A stretch of 64,000 bases of DNA, taken from the NCBI RefSeq assembly GCF_000586555.1, contig NZ_AZUC01000047.1, positions 248,001 through 312,000 of the forward strand, in the 5' to 3' direction. Shown piece by piece: positions 28,974 to 37,535 of the stretch. The notes beneath the pieces are model-generated. The model saw only the letters and a list, made by a program, of their open reading frames with translations. It did not search any database and had not been told where the DNA came from. Position numbers and translations under genes: made by a program. Position 1 is the first letter of the stretch. Every line of letters begins with the position of its first letter. The DNA comes from Sporosarcina sp. D27 (lineage in GTDB: Bacteria > Bacillota > Bacilli > Bacillales_A > Planococcaceae).

Positions 28974-29639
28974 CTAAAAGCTTTGCAGCAGTGATTTGAC
29001 GATCAGATACCAGCCGTCCACTAGTACAAATAACAAAATTTTAAATGGCAACGAAATCATTACCGGTGGTAGCATCATCATACCCATCGACATTAGAATA
29101 CTAGCAACAATCATATCAATCACCAGAAATGGAATAAAGATCATGAACCCCATCTGGAATGCTGTCTTAATTTCACTTAACGCAAAAGCAGGAACCATCA
29201 TTGTTAATGGAATGTCCTCCATCGTTTCAGGCCGATCTGCGTTGTTATATCTTAAAAATAACTCCAAATCTTTTTGCCGCGTATGTTTTCCCATAAATTC
29301 TTTAAAAGGTACACTGGCTTTCTCATAGGCTTCATCTAATGATATTTCTTCTGCAAACAACGGTTTCAAAGCATCATCGTTCACTTGTTGAAATGTGGGC
29401 GCCATAATGAAAAAAGTTAAAAACAGAGCTAGTCCTATAAGAACTTGGTTTGGTGGCATTTGTTGGGTTGCCAATGCTGAACGAACAAAAGATAAAACAA
29501 TAATGATCCTGGCGAACGATGTCATCAGGATCAGAATCGCTGGAGCTAAGGAAAGAACGGTTAATAGAAGAAGCATCTTTACGGATGTCGATACTGCACC
29601 CGGATCACTATCCGAAAAAAATTGCATAAAGTCATTCAT
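28974..29639 (-). CDS. fliP: Flagellar export protein FliP
   Basis: Core membrane subunit of the export gate. The 221-aa protein has four predicted helices and signature stretches SFARIIIVLSFVRSALATQQ, PPNQVLIGLALFLTFFIM, and the C-terminal GFMIFIPFLVIDMIVASILM followed by MGMMMLPPVMISLPFKI. There is no obvious cleavable signal peptide. The start overlaps the fliO end by 8 nt. Confidence 0.97.
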   Translation of the reverse strand: MNDFMQFFSDSDPGAVSTSVKMLLLLTVLSLAPAILILMTSFARIIIVLSFVRSALATQQMPPNQVLIGLALFLTFFIMAPTFQQVNDDALKPLFAEEISLDEAYEKASVPFKEFMGKHTRQKDLELFLRYNNADRPETMEDIPLTMMVPAFALSEIKTAFQMGFMIFIPFLVIDMIVASILMSMGMMMLPPVMISLPFKILLFVLVDGWYLIVKSLLQSF

Positions 29640-30345
29640 TCCGATTGCGCTCCTTCTCCGACAGCTGATTGAGCTGACGTTTCCTCTCGTTCTCGATTTC
29701 AGTCAGCTTATGTTTAAACAGTTTTCCGAAATCGTCTGGTTCTTCTTGTTTCTGATAGGAATCGGTTTTTCTTGCTTTAAATCCATTCATAAGTTTCATG
29801 ATAAGACTTTGTTGAAGAACCTGATCCTCTTCATTATAATAGGCGGCTAGTTGAGCAATTTCCTCAGGGTTAGAGAGTTCTTTTAGCAATCGAACGTCTT
29901 CACCAACACCTATCAAGAAATATTGCTCACCAATTTTAACTAACTGAATTGACTTTTGCTGTCCAAGCGAAAGGCCACCCATATTTTGCATAAGCTTGCC
30001 GTGTTGAGTCACTCGATTTCGCGTATTAATGAACTTCACCATGCCATAGATCAAGGCAATGACAAAAGCAAGAGCTAAAAGGGTCTTAATATAATCCCAT
30101 GCGGTTAAACCAACGGGCGAGGGATCAGAATTCAAATCTGCTTCTTCAGGTGTCTTGTTCTCCGAGGCAGGTGATTTATCTTTTTCATTGTTTTTATTAA
30201 GGTAGTCTGTTACCGAAGAATCTGTTTCTGCATGGACAGTCGAAGGAGTCACAATAGAAACTATGCAAAGTGTAACAAGCAACAGCATACTTATGACTGC
30301 AAAAGTTCGAAACTTAGCTAAGTGCTTTTTCAATTGCTTCAACAA
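29632..30345 (-). CDS. fliO: Flagellar biosynthesis protein FliO (FliZ in Bacillus)
   Basis: Assists FliP assembly in the export gate. Visible features are a signal-peptide-like N-terminus (TVHA cleavage region near residue 39), an acidic periplasmic-side linker, one membrane helix (LLALAFVIALIYGMVKFI) and a cytoplasmic FliO domain (GGLSLGQQKSIQLVKIGEQY, LIGVGEDVRLL). The start is uncertain. The longest frame begins at a TTG (30345) inside the cheY 3' end; another TTG lies 12 nt on and the first ATG is at 30288 without a clear SD. Located between cheY and fliP as in B. subtilis. Confidence 0.88.
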   Translation of the reverse strand: MLKQLKKHLAKFRTFAVISMLLLVTLCIVSIVTPSTVHAETDSSVTDYLNKNNEKDKSPASENKTPEEADLNSDPSPVGLTAWDYIKTLLALAFVIALIYGMVKFINTRNRVTQHGKLMQNMGGLSLGQQKSIQLVKIGEQYFLIGVGEDVRLLKELSNPEEIAQLAAYYNEEDQVLQQSLIMKLMNGFKARKTDSYQKQEEPDDFGKLFKHKLTEIENERKRQLNQLSEKERNRNE

Positions 30346-30676
30346 CCCGGTCTGCCTGGAATGGCTTCACAATGAAGTCTTTTGCACCTGCTTGAATAGC
30401 GTCAATTACCATTGCTTGCTGCCCCATTGCTGAACACATAATAATTGTTGCATTTGGATCTTTTTCTTTAATCGCTTTAAGCGCTGCGATTCCATCCATT
30501 TCCGGCATTGTAATATCCATTGTTACAAGGTCTGGTTTTAATTCGAAATACTTTTCGACTGCTTGTACACCATCTGCAGCTTCTCCAACTACTTCAAAAT
30601 TATTTTTTGATAAAATATCCTTTACCATCATTCGCATAAATGCTGCATCGTCCACTATTAAAATACGTTTTGACAT
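30314..30676 (-). CDS. cheY: Chemotaxis response regulator CheY
   Basis: Phosphorylated by CheA and binds the flagellar switch. The 120-aa single receiver domain has the acidic pair Asp9-Asp10, phospho-acceptor Asp54 (LVTMDITMPEMDG), the Thr/Ser region IIMCSAMG and Lys in DFIVKPFQ. The ATG at 30676 (MSKRILIVDD) has GGAGG 8 nt upstream; two earlier in-frame ATGs are badly spaced. Lies between fliY, whose product is a CheY-P phosphatase, and fliO. Confidence 0.97.
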   Translation of the reverse strand: MSKRILIVDDAAFMRMMVKDILSKNNFEVVGEAADGVQAVEKYFELKPDLVTMDITMPEMDGIAALKAIKEKDPNATIIMCSAMGQQAMVIDAIQAGAKDFIVKPFQADRVVEAIEKALS

Positions 30677-30694
30677 TTCCATGACCTCCAAGGT

Positions 30695-31891
30695 TTATCG
30701 TAAATTATTTAACCGTTCTGCTTGACTCAAGATGTCCGTAATCCGAACACCAAAGTTTTCATCGATAACAACAACCTCACCTTTTGCTATGTGTCTGTTA
30801 TTCACGAGAATATCGACAGGCTCTCCTGCAAGTTTGTCGAGTTCAATAATAGAACCGCTCGACATTTCCAATATTTCCTTAACAGATCGCTTTGTACGAC
30901 CTAACTCAACTGTAACTTTCAACGGGATGTCTAGCAATAAGTTTAAATTAGAAGCTTCGTTTTGACTCAAAGCTGGTGATTCGAAGCTCGCAAACTGTGC
31001 TTGTTGTACATTCGCATGCTGATTTTGTTGCTGCCGTGGTGGCAATTGCTGAGGTTCGTTATAGCCTGATTGTTGCTGTTCACTTTGTGATGAGTATTGC
31101 TGTACAGGTGGTTGCTGTTGAACCTGCTGGGGCTGTTCCGGTTGTGGTGCCACTTGTTGTGCAGGTTCTGCAACTGTCGGTGCTGCTTCTGCCGTCGAAT
31201 TTCCGACTAGAGACGAAACTAGCTCTTTACCGAGACCTAAAGGAAACAGTTGCATAATATTCGAATCAATGAGAGTACCCACTTTTAAGTTAAATGATAC
31301 ACGTATGAGTAAATCCTCGTTTGGAATGCTTCCTGTGCCTTTATCTTTTTGGACATCTAGTAACTCAATCGTTGGAGGTGAGATATCTACTTTTTTATTG
31401 AACACTGTTGACATCGAAGTTGCAGCAGAGCCCATCATTTGGTTCATCGCTTCTTGTACAGCACTTAGATGAATCTCGCCCAAATCTTCATTCGGTGAAA
31501 GCCCATCTCCTCCCAGCATCAGATCAGCAATAATAGCAGCATCACTTTGCTTGATGACAAGTAAATTTGTTCCGCTCAGTCCGACAGTGTATTCAACACC
31601 TACTGCGACGTACGGATGAACAAATTCTGTTTCAAGATCATTTCGGTCAATTACAGAAATTGCTGGTGTAGTGATTTCAACTTTTTGACCAAGTAAACCA
31701 GATAACGCTGTTGCTGAACTTCCAAATGAAATATTCCCAATTTCTCCTAGAGCATCTTGCTCCATTTCATCAAGATAATCGTCCGTTAAAATACCTTGCA
31801 TTTCTTGCTCCGCTTCAGCTCCAGTATCTATGGATTCTCCACGTAATAAAGCTTCTATTTCTTCCTGTGAAAGGATATTGTCACTCATCAT
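30695..31891 (-). CDS. fliY: Flagellar motor switch phosphatase FliY (FliN-type)
   Basis: C-ring protein and CheY-P phosphatase of Gram-positive motors. The 398-aa protein has an N-terminal CheY-P-binding peptide (MSDNILSQEEIEALLRG) and a CheC-like domain with two ExxN motifs (DALGEIGNISFGSSATALS, SAVQEAMNQMMGSAATSMS). A long Gln/Pro-rich linker follows (about residues 240-310), then a FliN domain (LLDIPLKVTVELGRTKRSVK, GSIIELDKLAGEPVDILVNN). The ATG at 31891 has GGAGGGG 9 nt upstream and overlaps the fliM end. Confidence 0.97.
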   Translation of the reverse strand: MMSDNILSQEEIEALLRGESIDTGAEAEQEMQGILTDDYLDEMEQDALGEIGNISFGSSATALSGLLGQKVEITTPAISVIDRNDLETEFVHPYVAVGVEYTVGLSGTNLLVIKQSDAAIIADLMLGGDGLSPNEDLGEIHLSAVQEAMNQMMGSAATSMSTVFNKKVDISPPTIELLDVQKDKGTGSIPNEDLLIRVSFNLKVGTLIDSNIMQLFPLGLGKELVSSLVGNSTAEAAPTVAEPAQQVAPQPEQPQQVQQQPPVQQYSSQSEQQQSGYNEPQQLPPRQQQNQHANVQQAQFASFESPALSQNEASNLNLLLDIPLKVTVELGRTKRSVKEILEMSSGSIIELDKLAGEPVDILVNNRHIAKGEVVVIDENFGVRITDILSQAERLNNLR

Positions 31892-32882
31892 CTTCGTCAT
31901 CCCCTCCAATCAGGGTATCAAGTATTTGAACAGCCATACGATTTCTCAAATGGCCTGGTTGTGCAGTAAATTTAGGAATTCCGCTTACTTCTATAGTAAG
32001 TGGCGCGTCGTATGCAGTATCCAGTTCTATAACATCGCCAAGTTGTAAATATAACAAGTCTTCAACTGTCATAGCTCCTTCACCTAGTTTCGCAACAACC
32101 GGTAGGTCAGCCTTTTTAATTCTCTTTTCCAACACAATACTTTGCTCAGGTGTTGGTTCTTTCTTATTCGTCTGCATCCAATACCTTACAGAAAGGTTCG
32201 GTACGATTGGCTCGAGAACAACATGAGGAATACAGATGTTAATCATTCCACTTGATTCGCCTATCACAATATTGAACGAAATGACAACAACCGTCTCATT
32301 CGGAGAGATCATCTGAAGAAATTGCGGATTCACTTCCATTTCAGCAAGAAACGGATCGATGTCGGCAATATTCGACCAAGCTTCACGTAAGTTGTCAAAG
32401 GAACGCTCGAATAGCCCTGTCAGGATTTTCGTTTCAATCTCTGTCATGTTGTCAATTTTCCCTGAACTCTCACCATAGCCACCCATCAGTCGCTCCAGCA
32501 TAGAATATGCAACATTCGGATTGACCTCCATGATGATGTTTCCTTCAAGCGGTGGGACTTCAAAAATATTGAGGAGCGTCATGTTCGGGATCGACCGAAT
32601 GAACTCCTCAAATGGAATTTGGTCAACCGACGCCACATTGATTTGAATATAAGTACGTAATTTAGCTGAAAAATAAGTAGTGAGCAATCGTGCAAAGTTT
32701 TCATGAATTCTCGTCAAACTACGAATCTGATCTTTCGAAAATCGTAATGCTCGCTTAAAGTCATACACTTTAACTTTTTTAGTTTCATCTTCTTTTTTTA
32801 TTTCTTCCGCTGACATTTCCCCAGTAGAAATGGCGGACAGTAGTGCGTCTATCTCATTTTGAGATAAAATATCTCCCGACAT
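31881..32882 (-). CDS. fliM: Flagellar motor switch protein FliM
   Basis: C-ring component binding CheY-P and FliG. The 333-aa protein has the N-terminal SGDILSQNEIDALLSA CheY-P-binding motif, a middle domain (YDFKRALRFSKDQIRSLTRI, TTYFSAKLRTYIQI, MLERLMGGYGE) and a C-terminal SpoA domain (LLYLQLGDVIELD, ISGIP-like VSGIPKFTAQPG). It ends in an acidic GGDDEDDE. AAGGAGGTGG precedes the ATG. Length is normal. Confidence 0.97.
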   Translation of the reverse strand: MSGDILSQNEIDALLSAISTGEMSAEEIKKEDETKKVKVYDFKRALRFSKDQIRSLTRIHENFARLLTTYFSAKLRTYIQINVASVDQIPFEEFIRSIPNMTLLNIFEVPPLEGNIIMEVNPNVAYSMLERLMGGYGESSGKIDNMTEIETKILTGLFERSFDNLREAWSNIADIDPFLAEMEVNPQFLQMISPNETVVVISFNIVIGESSGMINICIPHVVLEPIVPNLSVRYWMQTNKKEPTPEQSIVLEKRIKKADLPVVAKLGEGAMTVEDLLYLQLGDVIELDTAYDAPLTIEVSGIPKFTAQPGHLRNRMAVQILDTLIGGDDEDDE

Positions 32883-32919
32883 TTGGCCACCTCCTTCTCA
32901 CTCTTAATTGGCCGAACCA

Positions 32920-33348
32920 TTATTGAATAATATAGGAAACGATATATACCTTCTCAATCTTTCCTTCTTTCATGAGAGGATTTAGCTGAGCTTTTATAGC
33001 ATCTTCAAAAGCTTGCTTCCCTGTTTTTCCCTCGAAATCTTTAGCAGTCTTTTCGGAAAGTTCCTGGATGACGATGTTATTCACTTGGAAGTCACGTTTT
33101 GTAAGTTCCTCTGCTGCTTTTTTATTGCTAGTTTGGATTTTTAGTGAAATCCGGATAAATTGTCTCCCACTCAAATTAGTTGTGATTTCTGGAATGTCTA
33201 CGGATGATTCGATAATCTCATCAATGGATGGTTCTTTATCCACAGAGTCACCTTTGTTTAGTTGCATCGTTAAAATGAGTCCCACAACACCAACGAGAGT
33301 AATACAAACTAAAATAATTAGAGAGATTGTCAATACTTTATTCTTCAT
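32920..33348 (-). CDS. fliL: Flagellar basal body-associated protein FliL
   Basis: Inner-membrane protein associating with the stator ring. The 142-aa protein has a short basic N-terminus, one membrane helix (about residues 8-30) and a periplasmic-side FliL domain (TTNLSGRQFIRISLKIQTSN, KRDFQVNNIVIQELSEKTA). The ATG at 33348 is preferred because GAGGTG lies 6 to 7 nt upstream; a GTG three codons earlier is too close to it. The start overlaps the swrD end by 11 nt. Confidence 0.95.
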   Translation of the reverse strand: MKNKVLTISLIILVCITLVGVVGLILTMQLNKGDSVDKEPSIDEIIESSVDIPEITTNLSGRQFIRISLKIQTSNKKAAEELTKRDFQVNNIVIQELSEKTAKDFEGKTGKQAFEDAIKAQLNPLMKEGKIEKVYIVSYIIQ

Positions 33349-33559
33349 CTTTTTCACCTCGCAAATGTGGGTTCGACAGTATTTGAACAGATTGATAAAA
33401 TTTAATGATACGTTCGTTCACGATATCGATAGGATCGAGAACAACGTATTTCGTTCCCGTCGTTAACGTAATCGTCGTATCAGGAAACGATTCTACTTTT
33501 TCTATGTAGAGAGCATTCAAATGGAATGCAGCTCCGTTTAAGCGTGTTACTTGAATCAT
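33338..33559 (-). CDS. swrD: Flagellar protein FlbD/SwrD
   Basis: A 73-aa FlbD-family protein; in B. subtilis SwrD increases flagellar motor power. The family core VTRLNGAAFHLNALYIEKVE and TTITLTTGTKYVVLD is present. The first ATG (33559) has no SD immediately upstream. The AAAGGAGGG sequence lies about 30 nt away and a GC-rich hairpin (33564-33587) lies between. A GTG at 33577 inside the hairpin is an alternative start. Located between flgE and fliL as expected. Confidence 0.93.
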   Translation of the reverse strand: MIQVTRLNGAAFHLNALYIEKVESFPDTTITLTTGTKYVVLDPIDIVNERIIKFYQSVQILSNPHLRGEKDEE

Positions 33560-33563
33560 ATGT

Positions 33564-33587
33564 AAAGGGCCAGGCACAAGAGCCGGC
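33564..33587 (-). promoter_or_regulatory. Hairpin between the SD and start codon of swrD
   Basis: The minus-strand RNA can pair GGGCCGGC with GCCTGGCCC (one bulged U) around a small loop. AAAGGAGGG lies directly upstream and the ATG follows 4 to 7 nt after the stem, so folding would bring the SD to a workable distance from the ATG. Confidence 0.5.
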
Positions 33588-33636
33588 CCGACCCTCCTTT
33601 AACGAAAAAATTATGTGTTGCGATATGCTATATTGA

Positions 33637-34434
33637 TTATCGCTTCAAGTTAACAAGTTCTTGAAGGATTTCATCGGACGTTGTGATGATTCGTGTGTTC
33701 GCTTGGAAACCACGTTGTGCAACGATCATGTCTGTGAATTCTTCTGAGAGGTCGACGTTGGACATTTCTAGAGAGCCTGATTTCACAGCACCCGTGCCGT
33801 CAGTTAGTGGTGCTTTTTGTACAGCAGCACCGGAGTTATTTGTAACATCATACATATTTCCTCCAACCTTTTGAAGACCACCTGGATTATTAAACTTTAC
33901 TAATTGGATTATACCAGCTGATTTAAGCGCACCATCTTTGTCTACATAACTAATATTCCCATCTTGTCCAACTGAAGCACTAGTAGCATCATTCGGAATT
34001 TTCCCCGGAGTATCTCCACCACTTACTACTAATTTCCTTCCATCGCCGTCGACTATTGTTCCATCTTTATCTAAATAAAAGTTGCCTGCTCTAGTGTATA
34101 AATTTTTATTAGCTGTATCTTGAACAACAAAGAAACCGTCGCCTTCAATCGCTAAGTCAAATGTGTTTCCCGTAAACTGTGTTGAACCTGCAGTGTGAAG
34201 TGTGTCAATTGACGCTAGCTGTGAACCCAATCCGACCTGTTTTGGATTCACTCCTCCTCGAGCACCTGCTGGTCCACTAGCACCCGCAACTGTCTGTGAA
34301 TATAAATCTTTAAATACAGTTCTTCCTTTTTTAAAGCCGTACGTATTGACGTTTGCGATGTTGTTACCAATAACGTCTAGTTTCGTCTGAAAGTTTTTAA
34401 GTCCTGAAATTCCTGAGTACATTGAGCGTAACAT
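33637..34434 (-). CDS. flgE: Flagellar hook protein FlgE (FlgE/FlgG family)
   Basis: Forms the flagellar hook. The 265-aa protein has the N-terminal rod/hook signature LRSMYSGISGLKNFQTKLDV, followed by IGNNIANVNTYGFKKGRTVF. A central FlgE/F/G domain (FDLAIEGDGFFVVQD, LYTRAGNFYLDKDG) and the C-terminal helix (LSEEFTDMIVAQRGFQANTR) complete it. The short length matches Bacillus FlgE. The ATG at 34434 has GAGAGGGG upstream; the open frame extends 65 codons further but without family similarity. Confidence 0.95.
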   Translation of the reverse strand: MLRSMYSGISGLKNFQTKLDVIGNNIANVNTYGFKKGRTVFKDLYSQTVAGASGPAGARGGVNPKQVGLGSQLASIDTLHTAGSTQFTGNTFDLAIEGDGFFVVQDTANKNLYTRAGNFYLDKDGTIVDGDGRKLVVSGGDTPGKIPNDATSASVGQDGNISYVDKDGALKSAGIIQLVKFNNPGGLQKVGGNMYDVTNNSGAAVQKAPLTDGTGAVKSGSLEMSNVDLSEEFTDMIVAQRGFQANTRIITTSDEILQELVNLKR

Positions 34435-34534
34435 AATGTGTTTTCCCCTCTCGGATTGTAGAGTGCATCTGCCTCTGTCGGTCGGCAGTGCGGTGGCATC
34501 CTCGCTTATAGAGGTCCTGCCAGTTGTTCGTAAT

Positions 34535-34909
34535 TTAACTAAGGATAATTGTTCCGTCGATGTTCGTGAAAAGCTGATCTTTTGCTTCTTTACGATCCAT
34601 CGCTGTAATGACTGTGGAGTTTTTAGCACTTACGATTAGTGCAGCTTGGTCCATCAGTACGAGTGAGTCGCGAACACCTTTCGCTTTTGCCTCGTTTACT
34701 TTGTCCGTGACGTGAGCCCATTCGGCTTCAGAAATCGTGATATTCCGTTCCGTCAGACGTTCTGTCGCATGTTTACTGACTTTAAGCGATTGTGGTGCGA
34801 GCGCGTTATTCAGTTGTTCGACGAATGACTGTTTGGGGACGGGCTGATTCAATTGTCCGGGTCGTAGGTTCGGCTGCGATTGGAGACGCTGAATGTTGAG
34901 CTGTTCCAA
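34535..34909 (-). CDS. Flagellar operon protein, TIGR02530 family
   Basis: A 124-aa protein of the uncharacterised 'flagellar operon protein' family found between flgD and flgE in many Bacillales. Visible core: VSKHATERLTERNITISEAE and SLVLMDQAALIVSAKNSTVITAMDR. The ending TNIDGTIIL is also typical. Translation starts at TTG with CGGAG 7 nt upstream, the best-supported start. It may assist hook-cap or hook assembly by position; no function is demonstrated by sequence. Confidence 0.88.
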   Translation of the reverse strand: MEQLNIQRLQSQPNLRPGQLNQPVPKQSFVEQLNNALAPQSLKVSKHATERLTERNITISEAEWAHVTDKVNEAKAKGVRDSLVLMDQAALIVSAKNSTVITAMDRKEAKDQLFTNIDGTIILS

Positions 34910-34931
34910 ACAATCGCTCCGTTCTAGCTTT

Positions 34932-35579
34932 TTATTTGCTTATTGAAGTGAATTTGTTGCCTTCTATCTCTTCTCCGTTATCGAGAATATACAAAAGTTT
35001 TCCATCCTTATTTGAAACTGATGTAACAGTTCCAGTCTTTTCAGTTTCGCCATCAAGATAACCTACTGTTTTTCCGATTAGCATACTGGCTTCTACTAGA
35101 CTATTTGAATTCATTCCACCTGATAGTACTTCTGAAATATTCCCTGGCGACAATTCTTGACCATCATCCATCGTGAATACTACAGAACCATTCACGTATT
35201 TGATGGATGTTATCGTCCCTGTACCTTCTGTAATAACAGGTTTACCATCTTCATCAGGTTCTTCAGCGACTTTATGCCACTTAATCTCTTTTCCAACAAA
35301 TGAATTGTATTGAATCAATTGGCTTTGGTTTTGCGAGTCTGCAAACCTCTCAAAAGCTTTCGTGAGGTTCATTGTTTGTTCCAGTGCCGAAAATTGTGCC
35401 ATTTGTGCGATGAACTCATTATCTTTCATTGGGTTTGTAGGATCCTGATTTTGCAACTGTGCAATCAGGAGCTTCATAAAATCGTCTTTGCCTAAAGTTC
35501 CTTGACCGGTTTTCCGTTCATCCCGTTGTTTGTTGATAAGATACATGGATTCTTTTATAGGTTGTTGTCCATCTACCAT
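34932..35579 (-). CDS. flgD: Flagellar hook assembly scaffold FlgD
   Basis: Hook cap that guides FlgE polymerisation. The 215-aa protein starts with the conserved export/assembly region TLGKDDFMKLLIAQLQNQDP, then TNPMKDNEFIAQMAQFSALE, which is diagnostic. The C-terminal part has two SH3/KOW-like repeats (YNSFVGKEIKW, ASMLIGKTVGYLDGETEKTG). GGAGGTG precedes the ATG. It follows fliK by 3 nt. Confidence 0.96.
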   Translation of the reverse strand: MVDGQQPIKESMYLINKQRDERKTGQGTLGKDDFMKLLIAQLQNQDPTNPMKDNEFIAQMAQFSALEQTMNLTKAFERFADSQNQSQLIQYNSFVGKEIKWHKVAEEPDEDGKPVITEGTGTITSIKYVNGSVVFTMDDGQELSPGNISEVLSGGMNSNSLVEASMLIGKTVGYLDGETEKTGTVTSVSNKDGKLLYILDNGEEIEGNKFTSISK

Positions 35580-35582
35580 GTA

Positions 35583-36863
35583 TTACACCTCCACATCGAG
35601 TAAATATTCTTGGAATGATTGCTGTTCATCAAGTTCATGCTCTTGCTGTTCATGCTGGTCGTCATTCCCTTTGAACTGTTGATGGTTAAAGTTCTGACTT
35701 CGATCATTTCGCGATGGATCTTGAACAGCTTGTGTTACGTCAATCCGATCTACTTGAATGTTTTGCTGGTTAAATGATTGTCTTAACTGATGTAGTTGGC
35801 TGTCGAGCATCTCTTTTCCGAGTGCTGTTGAAGCAAGTATCCTAGCAGTCATAACACCGTTAATTTGAATAAGCTCAATACGAATTTGCCCCAGTTGTTC
35901 CGGATTCAGCTTGACTAACAAACGATTTGTGCCACCCTGTTGACCAAAGTTCGTTTGTTTAAAAAGTCCTTGTAATTTTGCAAGCAATGCTTCAGATTGA
36001 CTGGTTGGTCGTGCTTCTGGAGTCTCTAATGAAAAAACATTCCTAGATACTATCGGCTGAACCGAGGTATTTTGAAGAAGCTGCGATTGATTTTGCTCGC
36101 TTTCCCCTTCATTTGACGCTTGTTCTTGACTACTCTTTGTCACATTTACCATCGTATTCATAAAAGCTGATTGAACTTGATTCTCATTTCTATTAACAAT
36201 CGCTTTTGGAATGGCTTCACTGTCATGAATACCTTTCAACTGTCCACTCAATTGTGTCAAACTATCTTGTTGCCATCCGAGCAAGTCTTTTTTTGGCAGC
36301 ACAGTTTCAACAGTTTTTAGTAAAGCTAAAACGTTTGTCGCTTGTTGTTGAACTGATTGATCCTTGCTATTCAGCATACTTTCAAGTGAACTAGTTAGTT
36401 TTGATGCATGTGCGTTTACGACATTTAAAAGAGTCCAGAGATCGTTAGAATACATAACCTCCGCCAATTCTTCTTTCGATACGCCTGCTTCTTCTAACAA
36501 TGAACTGATTGTTCCCATTAGCTCATTAGGGTCGATTTCTAAAGCCTTAGCCCATTCTTCAAGCGGACTCGCTTGTCCCAATTTACCAAGACTACTTAAA
36601 ATATCTTCTTGTGGAATTGCAGTTAGTTCCTCTAGCGCTGATGCAAGATCTTCGACATTTGTTGCAGAAAAGATATTAGCAATTGTTTCAGTTAATGAGC
36701 CTAACTTATCGCTTGATGGAGAAGTTTTCGCTGCTTCTACATTTTTCGCCATTCCTGCAAGCACTGAACCGAATACTCCATTTGACCCTCCAGAAGCCTT
36801 AGTTGCTTTTCCAGCAACAGCAGTTGGTGATATCATTGCCATTGACATTGAACCAACATTCAT
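35583..36863 (-). CDS. fliK: Flagellar hook-length control protein FliK
   Basis: Exported molecular ruler that triggers FlhB switching. The 426-aa protein has a poorly conserved, Ser/Gln-rich N-terminal region (about 1-290) and the conserved C-terminal Flg_hook domain: NRLLVKLNPEQLGQIRIELI, VMTARILASTALGKEMLD, and LHQLRQSFNQQNIQVDRIDV. It ends with a Gln/His-rich tail. AAGGAGGTG precedes the ATG. Position between ylxF and flgD is standard. Confidence 0.94.
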   Translation of the reverse strand: MNVGSMSMAMISPTAVAGKATKASGGSNGVFGSVLAGMAKNVEAAKTSPSSDKLGSLTETIANIFSATNVEDLASALEELTAIPQEDILSSLGKLGQASPLEEWAKALEIDPNELMGTISSLLEEAGVSKEELAEVMYSNDLWTLLNVVNAHASKLTSSLESMLNSKDQSVQQQATNVLALLKTVETVLPKKDLLGWQQDSLTQLSGQLKGIHDSEAIPKAIVNRNENQVQSAFMNTMVNVTKSSQEQASNEGESEQNQSQLLQNTSVQPIVSRNVFSLETPEARPTSQSEALLAKLQGLFKQTNFGQQGGTNRLLVKLNPEQLGQIRIELIQINGVMTARILASTALGKEMLDSQLHQLRQSFNQQNIQVDRIDVTQAVQDPSRNDRSQNFNHQQFKGNDDQHEQQEHELDEQQSFQEYLLDVEV

Positions 36864-36908
36864 TTTTTCACCTCCTTAGATAAAATCTATTACTTTATGA
36901 TTATATCA

Positions 36909-37535
36909 TCATTTTGCTAAAAGGGCAGTATATTTAGCGGCATCTTTTGCAGACATTTTTTCGAGAATAGCAGCCAGCGTATTTGCTTTCATTTGCGACA
37001 AAAGTTGAAGCGCCTGGGCATCGTCCATCTCTGTAATAACAGGAGCAGCTGATTTTGCAGACATTTGTTCAAAAGTTGAGACAAGCTGCCCAACTTCTTT
37101 TTTTGATTCATCATTCGTTCTCTTTAAAACTAAAATTTCCGCTTGTAATTTTTCTTGCGCTAAGACAAGTTCTTCGTTTTTCGCGTTTGACTTTTTCAAG
37201 TCTTCTTGAATACCCATTAGCTGTTGTTCTTTTTGCTTCAATTCTTCTTTCATTGCAACGACACGCTCTTCTAATATTTTCTTGTCTTTTTTTGTTGAAG
37301 AGTCTTGTTTTTTCTGTTCAAGGACAGGTACAGAAGCTGTCCATTCCTTTGCTTTTTCAACTACATTTACATCTGCAACTTTTGCAATAATGAGCAGAAC
37401 AGCAATCGCGAATATAAGTGGAATTACAAACCACGCAAGCAACATCTGAAAAAAACTACCTGCCTTTTGCTGTTCTTTAAACGAGTCTGGGGTCTTATTC
37501 TTTTTTCGTTTCACCTGCTTACCACCCATTTTCAT
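36909..37535 (-). CDS. ylxF: YlxF, MotE-like/MgtE_N-domain flagellar operon protein
   Basis: A 208-aa membrane-anchored protein. It has a basic N-terminus, one membrane helix (MLLAWFVIPLIFAIAVLLII) and a long coiled coil (about 70-165, Lys/Glu rich). The C-terminal MgtE_N-like segment reads DAQALQLLSQMKANTLAAIL, then KMSAKDAAKYTALLAK. It resembles MotE-type stator chaperones in layout. The start is uncertain: the longest frame begins inside fliJ, and an ATG two codons later or a downstream GTG are alternatives. Function in Bacillus is not established. Confidence 0.88.
   Translation of the reverse strand: MKMGGKQVKRKKNKTPDSFKEQQKAGSFFQMLLAWFVIPLIFAIAVLLIIAKVADVNVVEKAKEWTASVPVLEQKKQDSSTKKDKKILEERVVAMKEELKQKEQQLMGIQEDLKKSNAKNEELVLAQEKLQAEILVLKRTNDESKKEVGQLVSTFEQMSAKSAAPVITEMDDAQALQLLSQMKANTLAAILEKMSAKDAAKYTALLAK

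Noticed and set aside
30976..31257. Plus-strand Val/Ala-rich frame opposite fliY
   Set aside because: It is the shadow of the Gln/Pro-rich linker of FliY on the coding strand.
34440..34530. GC-rich inverted segments between flgE and the TIGR02530 gene (CTGCC / GGCAG)
   Set aside because: Only a 5-bp stem with a 10-nt loop and no U-tract; not distinguishable from chance.
34435..34629. 65-codon upstream extension of FlgE
   Set aside because: No similarity to rod/hook proteins and overlaps the TIGR02530 gene; the SD-supported ATG at 34434 gives a normal FlgE.
36364..36879. 171-codon plus-strand frame opposite fliK
   Set aside because: Ser/Ala-rich antisense shadow of FliK; no independent start signal.
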